Source: an uncultured Lachnospiraceae bacterium
Lineage (GTDB): Bacteria; Bacillota; Clostridia; Lachnospirales; Lachnospiraceae
Reading direction: 5' to 3'
DNA: 13,149 nucleotides
Assembly (NCBI GenBank): GCA_910585075.1
Contig: CAJUED010000076.1
Span: 1-13,149 of the forward strand
The notes under the pieces were generated by a model. The model was not told where the DNA came from and did not search any database. It saw only the letters and a list, made by a program, of their open reading frames with translations. This document shows, piece after piece, positions 1 through 5,859 of the stretch (positions within the stretch are counted from its first letter, which is position 1; every line of letters starts with the position of its first letter). Made by a program: the position numbers and the translations under genes.

Positions 1-30
1 CCCCTTATTGATAATAATATATCCGAACAT
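1..30 (-). CDS. Start of a DUF5685-like protein (partial, runs off the left edge)
   Basis: Only the first ten codons are present, reading MFGYIIINKG from an ATG at 28-30 on the minus strand. An AGGAGA ribosome binding site lies about six bases upstream. The opening matches what I recall of DUF5685 proteins of Lachnospiraceae, which often begin MFGY-(I/V)-x-INK. The gene lies 61 bases downstream of the zinc-ribbon gene on the same strand, so the two are probably co-transcribed. The family name rests on ten residues and on remembered neighbourhoods, so it is tentative; the start itself is well supported by the ribosome binding site. Confidence 0.5.
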   Translation of the reverse strand, partial: MFGYIIINKG

Positions 31-91
31 GACTTTCTCCTGTCTGAATTTATGTTTCATCCACTTTTATTTAAAGATTTGGGAGCTAAAT

Positions 92-484
92 TTAGCTTTT
101 TTTGATAAAAATGCAGCCGCACTTAGGGCACCTTACTTCAATTTTTCCTTTTCCTCTCGGAATCCTGATTTTCTGCTTACAGGATGGGCATTTATAAATG
201 TGATGGGTTTTACGCTGGCTCATATCCCGCTTCCAGGTGGCAAAGCGCTGTTTCACCTTATACTGCTGGCGCATGTAAGCGGAATTTTCTTCCCTGCGCT
301 TATAAATATTTCTGGATAACATTCTGAAATAGGCGTAGATCAAAAGGCCGAGACCCACTACATAAAAAAGTCTGCCGCCAAAGGGCGATATGATAAAGCA
401 TATCAGCGCCACAATCATCAAAAAACGATTCAGCTGATCACTTCCGTATCTTCCCTGCATAAAACGATAAAATTTTTCTCTCAC
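92..484 (-). CDS. Two-TM membrane protein with a C-terminal zinc ribbon
   Basis: A 130-residue protein. Two hydrophobic segments (about residues 18-33 and 37-56) are followed by a basic stretch and a C-terminal zinc ribbon with paired CPxC motifs: C99/C102 and C119/C122. The likely topology is a membrane anchor with a cytoplasmic ribbon. I chose the GTG at 482-484 because a GGAGG lies six bases upstream; a longer reading from a TTG at 505 would place that ribosome binding site inside the gene. The product matches a conserved small protein seen in many Lachnospiraceae that begins with a REKFYRFMQGRYG-like sequence. Its role is unknown. It is followed on the same strand by the DUF5685-like gene. 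Confidence 0.85.
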   Translation of the reverse strand: MREKFYRFMQGRYGSDQLNRFLMIVALICFIISPFGGRLFYVVGLGLLIYAYFRMLSRNIYKRREENSAYMRQQYKVKQRFATWKRDMSQRKTHHIYKCPSCKQKIRIPRGKGKIEVRCPKCGCIFIKKS

Positions 485-552
485 TGTAATCCTCCGTGCT
501 GTCAACCCCTCACCAATCAGGGATTTGGCATAAATTTTTTGACTCTTTTACA

Positions 553-581
553 ATCCTACTTCTTTCTTTGTCATAAATCAA
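553..581 (-). promoter_or_regulatory. Possible promoter of the zinc-ribbon gene
   Basis: On the minus strand a TTGATT (576-581) and a TAGGAT (553-558) are separated by 17 bases, each matching the sigma-A consensus at four of six positions. They lie about 70 bases upstream of the GTG start. This is the best pair in an AT-rich stretch where chance matches are common. Confidence 0.3.
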
Positions 582-641
582 TAAACGTAATATAAACGAA
601 TCTAAAGAATTTCTAAAAGGGCCCACTGCGAAAACAGGCAG

Positions 642-666
642 AAAAAGAGCAGGCAATGCCTGCTCC
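642..666 (-). terminator. Rho-independent terminator of the 37-residue peptide gene
   Basis: Read on the minus strand, GAGCAGGC and GCCTGCTC form a perfect 8-bp stem with a three-base loop (647-665), followed at once by five T (642-646). It starts about 18 bases after the stop codon of the small gene at 684-797, so that gene is a separate transcription unit. Confidence 0.85.
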
Positions 667-683
667 TGTAATTTTCATTTCTG

Positions 684-797
684 TTAGTCTTCAATATCCT
701 GATCAGCCGCTACTGCAGAAACTACAGAGGATACCACGGATACGATAACAGCAATAATGATGATTAATAATCCGCCGCCTAATAATACAAATTCCAT
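684..797 (-). CDS. 37-residue single-TM membrane peptide
   Basis: A small gene of 37 codons plus stop. The peptide starts MEFVLLGGGLL, continues as one long run of Ile, Val, Ala and Ser to about residue 31, and ends in an acidic tail (ADQDIED). It should be a single transmembrane helix with a short charged C terminus. Support as a real gene: a GAGGAG ribosome binding site ahead of the ATG, a good promoter at 864-892 and a strong terminator at 642-666, so it is transcribed alone. I do not recognise the family. It could be a small regulatory membrane peptide, a bacteriocin-like peptide or a type I toxin, and nothing in the sequence decides this. The acidic tail and the lack of basic residues argue against a pore-forming toxin. 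Confidence 0.75.
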   Translation of the reverse strand: MEFVLLGGGLLIIIIAVIVSVVSSVVSAVAADQDIED

Positions 798-863
798 CGC
801 TAATCTCCTCTTATCACAAATTTATATTATAGATTGTTGCCATAAGTTTATGCCAACAAAATT

Positions 864-892
864 ATTGTACTAGATAAGCAATAAATTTTCAA
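864..892 (-). promoter_or_regulatory. Sigma-A promoter of the 37-residue peptide gene
   Basis: On the minus strand TTGAAA (887-892) and TACAAT (864-869) are separated by exactly 17 bases, each at five of six consensus positions. Transcription would start near 857, giving a leader of about 60 bases. Confidence 0.75.
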
Positions 893-995
893 CAAAAAAA
901 TGTATTCTGATATGTTGAAAGAAATTTTACATCTGATTTTTGAAAATGTCCTGAAACATCCCGTTTACCGGTATGCGAAAGTGACGGATTATCGA

Positions 996-2750
996 TTATT
1001 CCACTCCGGCCAGCTCGTCATGAAAAATCGGTTCAATATATCTTCCCTCCCGGCTCAGCGCAAAATGCAAATGGGCCCCTGTGCTTTTCCCTGTGTTACC
1101 CACAGTGGCAATCTGTGCTCCGTCCGCCACCTCCCGTCCGTCTTCTACAAGGATTTCATCACAGTTTGCATAGTAGGTCATTTCCCCGTTTTTGTGCTCC
1201 AAAATCACGTAGTTTCCGCAGTCTGCGTCCCATCCTGTCTCAAATACCCTGCCATCCGCCGCCGCGTTTACAGGAGTTCCCTTCTCCGCCGCAAAATCAA
1301 TGCCGCTGTGGAGGATTTTTTCCTGCGTAACAGGATTCGTGCGGTAGCCGTAATCATTGGCTATGCTGATAAGCTCCACCGGGCAGTGGTACCTTTGCGT
1401 CTGCTCCGACTCTGTTCCCTGTCTTAGCAGGACTCCATAGCTATCCGAAGTAGCGGGGTAATAAGTATGCTCCGTTGCATCATCCGTCAGGTCTTGTCCT
1501 TCCCTGACCCCATCTCCAAAAGCAGCTCCTTCCGACAGCCCTTCTCTTTCTTCTGTTTGTATATCTTCCTCAATTTCTTCCGTCCGCACCGCACTTTTTT
1601 CTTCCACAGGCGCCTGCGGGTTCCGGTTTCCATCCACCAAAAGCAGTACGGCCGCCAGGGCTATAACAATAGAAGCCACAGCTATGACCCATGGTTTTAC
1701 CGCCTTTTGTCTTACAACATTTTTAATTCTGTTCTTCACGTTTCTCTCTCCAAAAGCAACGGGACACCCCAATTTCCTGTTGGATTCCTGTGGAAAAAGT
1801 AAAAGGGTGTGGGCGTAAGCTTTTTTGTTTTCATATCCGATTCTTCTCAGCACCGCTTCGTCGCAGGAAATTTCCATATCCTGTTCCATAAGATAAAAGG
1901 CCAGCCATACGAAGGGATTAAACCAGTGAATGCACAGCGCCAGCCAGGCCAGAGGCTTTATCAGGTGATCCAGCCGCAAAATGTGTATCTTTTCATGGAC
2001 TATCACCATTTTCTGCTGTTCTTTGGTCAAATCCCAGGGGAGATAAATCACCGGTTTTATCCAGCCTGCCGTAAAAGGATCCTCTATCTCTTTTGAGACC
2101 ACCAAGGTCAGCCTGCCGTCGTGAAAAATTTCACCGGATTCCGTATCGGAGCCCGTATGGGTTCCCATGCAGGTTTCTTCTTTTCCCTCTGTCAATCTAT
2201 CATAAGTGACAGGTGTAACAGTCCGACAATTTTCTCTGCATTTACTCAGTTTCAACGCCCATTTACCATAATGAACCCCTTCATATAAAAGAAGTCCGGC
2301 ACATCCTGCCAGCCAAACCACACTTGCCCAGAGCCAGATACCCTTTCCTGCATACAAAAAAGGAGTCCCTTCCTTCCGCATCCATTCTGTTTCCGGCGAC
2401 TGTTTTCCTTCCGTATCTGCCTTCGTTGTATATCCTTCGCCTTTTTCCCCTTGATTTGCTTTTTCCGGATTTGCCTGCAAAGGATTTCCCGCCTGATTTT
2501 CTCCGCTGTCAAAACGCTCTGTCCCTGTATCAGCTCCTGCTTCCCATTCCATCAACCTCACATCAGGAAGAATACCCCAGTCTGTCTTGAAAGAAATCGG
2601 AAGAAGAAGCCTCGCAAACACTACCAGCCACAGGACATAGGAGAACACTCTGGGCGCAGGCTTTAAAAAAAATCGGAGAAGCAAAACCGCCAATATCACC
2701 ATGGTTCCGGTTATGCTCATATTAAAAATACGGATAAAAATTTCTATCAC
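996..2750 (-). CDS. BlaR1-like M56 membrane metallopeptidase fused to an M23 (LytM) domain
   Basis: 584 residues. Visible parts: N-terminal hydrophobic helices (about 11-31 and 33-53), a polar Glu/Lys/Gly-rich segment (67-130), a helix at 137-157, the M56 zinc-peptidase core with HEKIH at 252-256 and the downstream E293-x-x-CDE motif, a last helix at 352-373, an acidic linker, and an M23 domain from about 456. M56 sensor proteases detect an outside signal and trigger cleavage of a BlaI-type repressor in the cytoplasm. Here the penicillin-binding sensor of BlaR1 is replaced by M23. The M23 zinc ligands H481, D485 and H562 and the second catalytic His (H560 of HLH) are present, but the usual YAH motif reads YAN (N529). 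The GTG start overlaps the stop of the upstream blaI-type gene by four bases, so translation is coupled. The ligand is unknown; peptidoglycan is a reasonable inference. Confidence 0.9.
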   Translation of the reverse strand: MIEIFIRIFNMSITGTMVILAVLLLRFFLKPAPRVFSYVLWLVVFARLLLPISFKTDWGILPDVRLMEWEAGADTGTERFDSGENQAGNPLQANPEKANQGEKGEGYTTKADTEGKQSPETEWMRKEGTPFLYAGKGIWLWASVVWLAGCAGLLLYEGVHYGKWALKLSKCRENCRTVTPVTYDRLTEGKEETCMGTHTGSDTESGEIFHDGRLTLVVSKEIEDPFTAGWIKPVIYLPWDLTKEQQKMVIVHEKIHILRLDHLIKPLAWLALCIHWFNPFVWLAFYLMEQDMEISCDEAVLRRIGYENKKAYAHTLLLFPQESNRKLGCPVAFGERNVKNRIKNVVRQKAVKPWVIAVASIVIALAAVLLLVDGNRNPQAPVEEKSAVRTEEIEEDIQTEEREGLSEGAAFGDGVREGQDLTDDATEHTYYPATSDSYGVLLRQGTESEQTQRYHCPVELISIANDYGYRTNPVTQEKILHSGIDFAAEKGTPVNAAADGRVFETGWDADCGNYVILEHKNGEMTYYANCDEILVEDGREVADGAQIATVGNTGKSTGAHLHFALSREGRYIEPIFHDELAGVE

Positions 2751-3133
2751 CCACGCATCCCTCCTTCCGAACGTTCCTCTCTGTATTCGTCAATCCATTT
2801 CTCCATTTCCTCTACTTCTTCCGCTGACAGCTTTCTCCCACCGCAAAAGGCTGTCAAAAATCTTGGCAGGGATCCTGAAAATACATCCTCCACATATTTC
2901 CTGCTTTGGCCTCCGTAGAATTCTTCCCTGCTCATTTTGGCGCTCACCACCGCATTTTCATTTTGGAAGATTCCTCTTTCGCACAGCTTTTTCAGCACGG
3001 TGTATGTAGTTGATTTCTTCCAGTTCATTTCCTTTTCGCATATTTTCACCAGCTCTGAGGAAGGGAGGGGTTCCCTCTCCCAAATGATTTCCGCAAATTT
3101 CTTTTCCCCTTCCGCAAGTTTATAATTTACCAT
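2747..3133 (-). CDS. BlaI/MecI/CopY-family transcriptional repressor
   Basis: 128 residues, the usual length for the family. The N-terminal winged helix includes WEREPLPSSELV (helix 2) and the recognition region WKKSTTYTVLKKLCERG (about 38-54). A C-terminal dimerisation region follows, rich in Glu and Lys. Family members bind palindromic operators as dimers and are inactivated by proteolysis that depends on the partner M56 protein, which is the next gene with a four-base overlap. A GGAGG lies ahead of the ATG. Two identical-arm palindromes cover and flank its promoter, so it very probably represses its own operon. The ligand is not a beta-lactam by any direct evidence here; the name blaI is not assigned because the partner lacks a penicillin-binding sensor. 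Confidence 0.92.
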   Translation of the reverse strand: MVNYKLAEGEKKFAEIIWEREPLPSSELVKICEKEMNWKKSTTYTVLKKLCERGIFQNENAVVSAKMSREEFYGGQSRKYVEDVFSGSLPRFLTAFCGGRKLSAEEVEEMEKWIDEYREERSEGGMRG

Positions 3134-3167
3134 GTAAATCCTCCTTCCCTGTCTGTTATGTCTCTTA

Positions 3168-3184
3168 GTCTATTATCAATAGAC
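3168..3184. promoter_or_regulatory. Operator 1 of the BlaI-type repressor
   Basis: A 17-bp palindrome, GTCTATTATCAATAGAC, with seven-base perfect arms (GTCTATT/AATAGAC) around three bases. It lies between the promoter and the repressor start codon, where a bound dimer would block elongation or initiation. BlaI/MecI/CopY operators are dyads of this size. Its centre is 33 bp from that of operator 2, about three helical turns. Confidence 0.75.
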
Positions 3185-3199
3185 CTTCTTCACAACATC

Positions 3200-3228
3200 A
3201 GTCTATACTGCATAGACCACCCTGTCAA
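3200..3228 (-). promoter_or_regulatory. Promoter of the blaI-type/M56-M23 operon
   Basis: On the minus strand a perfect TTGACA lies at 3223-3228. The -10 is TAGACT (3200-3205, 17-base spacer) or TATAGA (3202-3207, 15-base spacer). Either lies inside operator 2, so repressor binding would exclude RNA polymerase. Confidence 0.7.
3201..3217. promoter_or_regulatory. Operator 2 of the BlaI-type repressor
   Basis: A second 17-bp palindrome, GTCTATACTGCATAGAC, with the same GTCTAT/ATAGAC arms as operator 1. It overlaps the -10 of the operon promoter. Matching arms in two sites 33 bp apart make chance unlikely. Confidence 0.8.
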
Positions 3229-3295
3229 GAAAAATATCAAAGATATCATTTCATCATTCACTTCATGCTCCTTATTGATAGCAACAAGCTTATGA

Positions 3296-3324
3296 TAGAC
3301 TTTACGTCAGAGCTGTGGTATACT
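3296..3324 (+). promoter_or_regulatory. Probable extended -10 promoter of the 64-residue protein gene
   Basis: TAGACT (3296-3301) and TATACT (3319-3324) are 17 bases apart, and a TGG directly before the -10 gives an extended -10. It lies about 47 bases upstream of the start codon at 3371. Confidence 0.55.
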
Positions 3325-3370
3325 AAATTCAATTTAATAATTGATTTCCTAATAACCGGGAGGTGGTATA

Positions 3371-3565
3371 ATGCCAAATACAAATCCGGAAATTACGCAA
3401 AAGGCTATCGAAGACTTTAAAAAAATTCAAGAGTATATGTTATTAGCAAAAGAAGAAAATTCCGTAAAAACATATGCGAGATTGAAAAAAGAGTATGTAT
3501 ATCTTAAAAGCTTCCTTAACGTAGCGGGCGTTAATCTGACAGTTATTGATGAAATCAAAGAATAA
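3371..3565 (+). CDS. Small helical cytoplasmic protein of unknown function (64 aa)
   Basis: 64 residues starting MPNTNPEITQKAIEDFKKIQ, with a GGGAGGTGG ribosome binding site just upstream. The composition is charged and amphipathic, rich in Glu, Lys, Ala and Leu, with no signal peptide, membrane helix or Cys, so it is probably a small bundle of three helices (about 7-27, 30-48 and 52-64). I believe similar short proteins with an EDFxKIQEYM-like core occur in Lachnospiraceae, but I know no function for them. It is divergent from the repressor operon and lies 93 bases ahead of the Cys/His repeat gene. No terminator is seen between the two, so partial read-through is possible. Confidence 0.75.
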   Translation: MPNTNPEITQKAIEDFKKIQEYMLLAKEENSVKTYARLKKEYVYLKSFLNVAGVNLTVIDEIKE

Positions 3566-3594
3566 TCAAGGATTTTTAACCATACAAATTTATG

Positions 3595-3623
3595 CTGACG
3601 CCACTGCATACTGCGTATACATT
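3595..3623 (+). promoter_or_regulatory. Weak candidate promoter of the Cys/His repeat gene
   Basis: CTGACG (3595-3600) and TACATT (3618-3623) are 17 bases apart and lie 35 bases upstream of the start codon. Both boxes are imperfect. The 17-mer at 3604-3620, which resembles the BlaI-type operators, overlaps the spacer and -10. Confidence 0.35.
3604..3620. promoter_or_regulatory. Degenerate operator-like dyad upstream of the Cys/His repeat gene
   Basis: CTGCATACTGCGTATAC matches operator 2 (3201-3217) at 12 of 17 positions and keeps a central ATAC-TGC-GTAT dyad, but it lacks the outer GTCTAT arms. It sits on the candidate promoter of the gene. It may be a weak third site of the repressor or chance in an AT-rich spacer. 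Confidence 0.25.
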
Positions 3624-3658
3624 ATATTTGCAGGCTGTCGGCAGGAATGGAGATTATC

Positions 3659-4288
3659 ATGGGAAAGAAAAAATTTTTTACAATGGCAATGGCCGCAATT
3701 CTGTTATCCACAATCATGACCCTTCCGGTATCCGCTCACGGCGGGCATCATCATAATCAGAGCAGGCAAAGACAAACTGTTTCCGCCACCTGCGGCGTAT
3801 GTCAGGAAGACGGCTGCAACGTCTCCGGAAGGCATACCCACAGCGGTGTGGCTTACTGTGGATTTGCACACGAAAACGGTATTTGCAACGGTTCCTGCGC
3901 TTCTCTTTGTCAGGAGGAGGGCTGCACCCTCTCCGGAAGGCATACCCATGGCGGCGCGGCCTACTGCGGTTATGCCCATGAAAACGGATTCTGCGACGGC
4001 TCCTGTGCTTCGCTTTGTCAGGAAGAAGGCTGTACCCTCTCCGGAAGGCATGAGCATAGCGGCTTAACTTACTGCGGATTCGCACATGAAGACGGATTCT
4101 GCGACGGCTCCTGCGTTTCTCTTTGTCAGGAGGAGGGCTGTACCCTCTCCGGAAGGCATGCCCACAGCGGTGTGACCTACTGTGGATATGAACATGAAAA
4201 TGGATTCTGTGATGGCTCCTGTGCCACGGTCTCCACTGTCCGGGCGCAAAAAAATAATGGCTCTGCCGGAAGGCATGGCCATCATTAA
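3659..4288 (+). CDS. Secreted Cys/His-rich protein with four 36-residue tandem repeats
   Basis: 209 residues from the ATG at 3659, chosen because GGAG lies six bases upstream; the in-frame ATG at 3647 has no spaced ribosome binding site. A signal peptide (KKK, hydrophobic core, probable cleavage after VSA near residue 26) is followed by a His cluster (HGGHHH). Four repeats follow at residues 48-83, 84-119, 120-155 and 156-191. Each has Cys at repeat positions 1, 6, 20, 29 and 33 and His at 12, 14 and 24, with the pattern CQEEGC-x3-GRHxH and YCG-x2-HE-x-G-x-C-x3-C. The tail ends GRHGHH, like a truncated repeat. The 21 Cys and 19 His in a small exported protein suggest metal binding or a disulphide-knotted surface protein; this is inference. 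Similar repeats occur in other Lachnospiraceae as far as I recall, without an assigned function. Its stop overlaps the truA stop on the other strand. Confidence 0.85.
   Translation: MGKKKFFTMAMAAILLSTIMTLPVSAHGGHHHNQSRQRQTVSATCGVCQEDGCNVSGRHTHSGVAYCGFAHENGICNGSCASLCQEEGCTLSGRHTHGGAAYCGYAHENGFCDGSCASLCQEEGCTLSGRHEHSGLTYCGFAHEDGFCDGSCVSLCQEEGCTLSGRHAHSGVTYCGYEHENGFCDGSCATVSTVRAQKNNGSAGRHGHH
3800..4231 (+). repeat. Four in-frame 108-bp tandem repeats
   Basis: Units at 3800-3907, 3908-4015, 4016-4123 and 4124-4231 encode the four Cys/His modules. The later units are very similar at DNA level (for example, CTCTCCGGAAGGCAT recurs in units 2 to 4), while unit 1 is the most diverged (NVSG for TLSG, IC-NGSC for FC-DGSC). 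Copy number could vary by recombination. Confidence 0.9.
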
Positions 4289-5031
4289 ATATCTTCTAAA
4301 AATTCATACTTTACCAGCGTCAGCCCGCAGGCCGGCGCTGTGGGACCGGCTTTTTGCCGGTCTTTTGCGTCTATAATGGATTTCACCGCCTCGGGAGCCA
4401 ATTTCCCCCGCCCAACTTCCATCAGGGTTCCTGCTATGATTCTTACCATATTATAGAGAAAACCGCTGCCGCATACGCTGATTACAATTTCATCCCCCCT
4501 TTTTTCCACTGCCAGCTCATAGATAGTCCTGACCGTAGTCTCCACTACCGCCGCAGGGGCGCAAAAACTTTTAAAATCATGTTCCCCCACAAAATAAGCA
4601 GCTGCCTGCCGCATTTTAATTACATCTAGTGGAACATAGGTAAAATGGGTATACAGCCTTCTGGTGGGAAGCAGGAAACGAGTATTTAATATTCTGTATT
4701 CATAGGTTTTGCGGCTGTCACAGTGTCTGGGATGGAAATCCGCCTCCACTTCCGCAGAACTTTGGATTCTGATATCCTCCGGCAGCCGCTGGTTCAGGGC
4801 ATAGGATATCTTCTCCGCCGGGATGCGGGCGTCTGTGTCAAACACCGCCACATTACACAGGGCATGCACACCGGAATCCGTCCTGCTTGCCCCAATCACC
4901 TGGATTTCTTCCTGCAAAAGAGCGCTCAGGGCGCGATTCAGTTCCCCTTCAATGGTGGCGCTTCCCGGCTGAAGCTGCCAGCCATGGTAGGCTGTGCCAT
5001 CATAGGCCACAACAAGTTTTACTCTTTTCAT
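4285..5031 (-). CDS. truA: tRNA pseudouridine(38-40) synthase TruA
   Basis: 248 residues, normal for the family. TruA isomerises uridines 38, 39 and 40 of the anticodon arm of many tRNAs. The diagnostic RTDSGVHA motif is at residues 50-57, with D52 the catalytic aspartate. AYDGTAYHGWQ at 9-19 and a GSGFLYNMVRIIAGTL motif in the C-terminal half are also typical. The ATG at 5029-5031 overlaps the ecfT stop by four bases, so it is the last gene of the ecf operon and translationally coupled. Its stop overlaps that of the convergent Cys/His gene, and its last codons lie opposite a terminator for that gene. The ecfT-truA order is common in Firmicutes. Confidence 0.97.
   Translation of the reverse strand: MKRVKLVVAYDGTAYHGWQLQPGSATIEGELNRALSALLQEEIQVIGASRTDSGVHALCNVAVFDTDARIPAEKISYALNQRLPEDIRIQSSAEVEADFHPRHCDSRKTYEYRILNTRFLLPTRRLYTHFTYVPLDVIKMRQAAAYFVGEHDFKSFCAPAAVVETTVRTIYELAVEKRGDEIVISVCGSGFLYNMVRIIAGTLMEVGRGKLAPEAVKSIIDAKDRQKAGPTAPACGLTLVKYEFLEDI
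4344..4366 (+). terminator. Terminator of the Cys/His repeat gene, inside truA
   Basis: On the plus strand GACCGGC and GCCGGTC form a perfect 7-bp GC-rich stem around a TTTTT loop (4344-4362), followed by TTTT (4363-4366). It lies 56 bases after the plus-strand stop and antisense to codons near the truA C terminus. There is no T tract in the other direction, so it acts only on plus-strand transcripts. Confidence 0.6.
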
Positions 5032-5831
5032 AACAAAATCTTTCCGCACACCACGCACAGCACCAGATAGCAGGCCACTGCGCCGTATGCCAGCCTGTCC
5101 CTCTTTTTATAAATAAGAGGTTTCATTTTGGTACGGTGTTCGCCGCCCCTGTAACACCTTGACTCCATTGCCATTGCCAAATCATTGGCCCGGCGAAATG
5201 CCGATATAAACAAAGGTACAAGCAGGGGTACAAGGCTTTTTGCCTTTTTTATCAGATTTCCGCTTTCAAAATCAGCTCCCCTTGCCATCTGGGCCTTCAT
5301 GATTTTATCCGTCTCCTCAAGCAAGATGGGGATGAAACGAAGGGCAATCGACATCATCATGGCAATCTCATGGACCGGCACCTTCACCACTCTTAAGGGG
5401 CCTAAAAGCTTTTCCATGCCGTCCGTCAGCTGGTTTGGCGTTGTGGTAAGGGTCATCACGGAGGAGCCCATCAGCAAAAATATCAAGCGTACCGCCATGA
5501 ATACGGCCTGCCGTATGCCTTCTTTCGTAATCTGCAACTTCCAAAAGGAAACCACCACCTCGCCGGGGGTCAGAAATAAGTTGAAAATCAGGGCTATGAG
5601 CAGGAGGAATACAATGGACTTCATTCCTCTCACCATAAATTTAACGGGCACCTTTGAAAGCTTTATCACCAGCGCCAGAAACAGCCCGGCCAGCAGATAC
5701 CCCACAATATTGTCCACCACAAAAAGAGAAATAATGTAGCAGATAGTGGTCACCAGCTTTACCCGGGGGTCCAGCCGGTGTATGATTGAATCTGTCTGAT
5801 AGTATTGTCCAAGGGTAATATCTCTTAACAT
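5028..5831 (-). CDS. ecfT: ECF transporter transmembrane component EcfT
   Basis: 267 residues, rich in hydrophobic helices (about 25-40, 42-58, 70-90, 108-130, 250-265), matching the EcfT/CbiQ family. EcfT is the membrane scaffold of energy-coupling-factor importers and links the two ATPases to an exchangeable S component that binds a vitamin or metal. The two coupling-helix motifs are seen as ARG at 183-185 and SRC at 224-226. The N-terminal DPRVKL (21-26) is also typical. A GGAGG lies ahead of the ATG. The gene follows ecfA2 after a 28-base gap and overlaps truA by four bases. No S component is in this window, so it is a group II module shared by S components elsewhere. Confidence 0.95.
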   Translation of the reverse strand: MLRDITLGQYYQTDSIIHRLDPRVKLVTTICYIISLFVVDNIVGYLLAGLFLALVIKLSKVPVKFMVRGMKSIVFLLLIALIFNLFLTPGEVVVSFWKLQITKEGIRQAVFMAVRLIFLLMGSSVMTLTTTPNQLTDGMEKLLGPLRVVKVPVHEIAMMMSIALRFIPILLEETDKIMKAQMARGADFESGNLIKKAKSLVPLLVPLFISAFRRANDLAMAMESRCYRGGEHRTKMKPLIYKKRDRLAYGAVACYLVLCVVCGKILL

Positions 5832-5859
5832 ACAAAACCTCCGTGAGGGACATCACAAT

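Noticed and set aside
84..103. 14-bp palindrome AGCTAAATTTAGCT followed by T on the plus strand, resembling a terminator
   Set aside because: The genes on both sides are on the minus strand, where no T tract follows, the stem is AT-rich, and the T run is simply the lysine codons of the zinc-ribbon gene.
900..1427. 175-codon plus-strand open frame
   Set aside because: It lies antisense to the M23 domain of the M56-M23 gene, has no ribosome binding site, and its protein has no recognisable features.
3800..4231. Tandem repeats that could suggest a CRISPR array
   Set aside because: The 108-bp units are contiguous with no spacers and encode an in-frame protein repeat. The 36-bp repeats at 11811 and 12133 likewise have no spacers.
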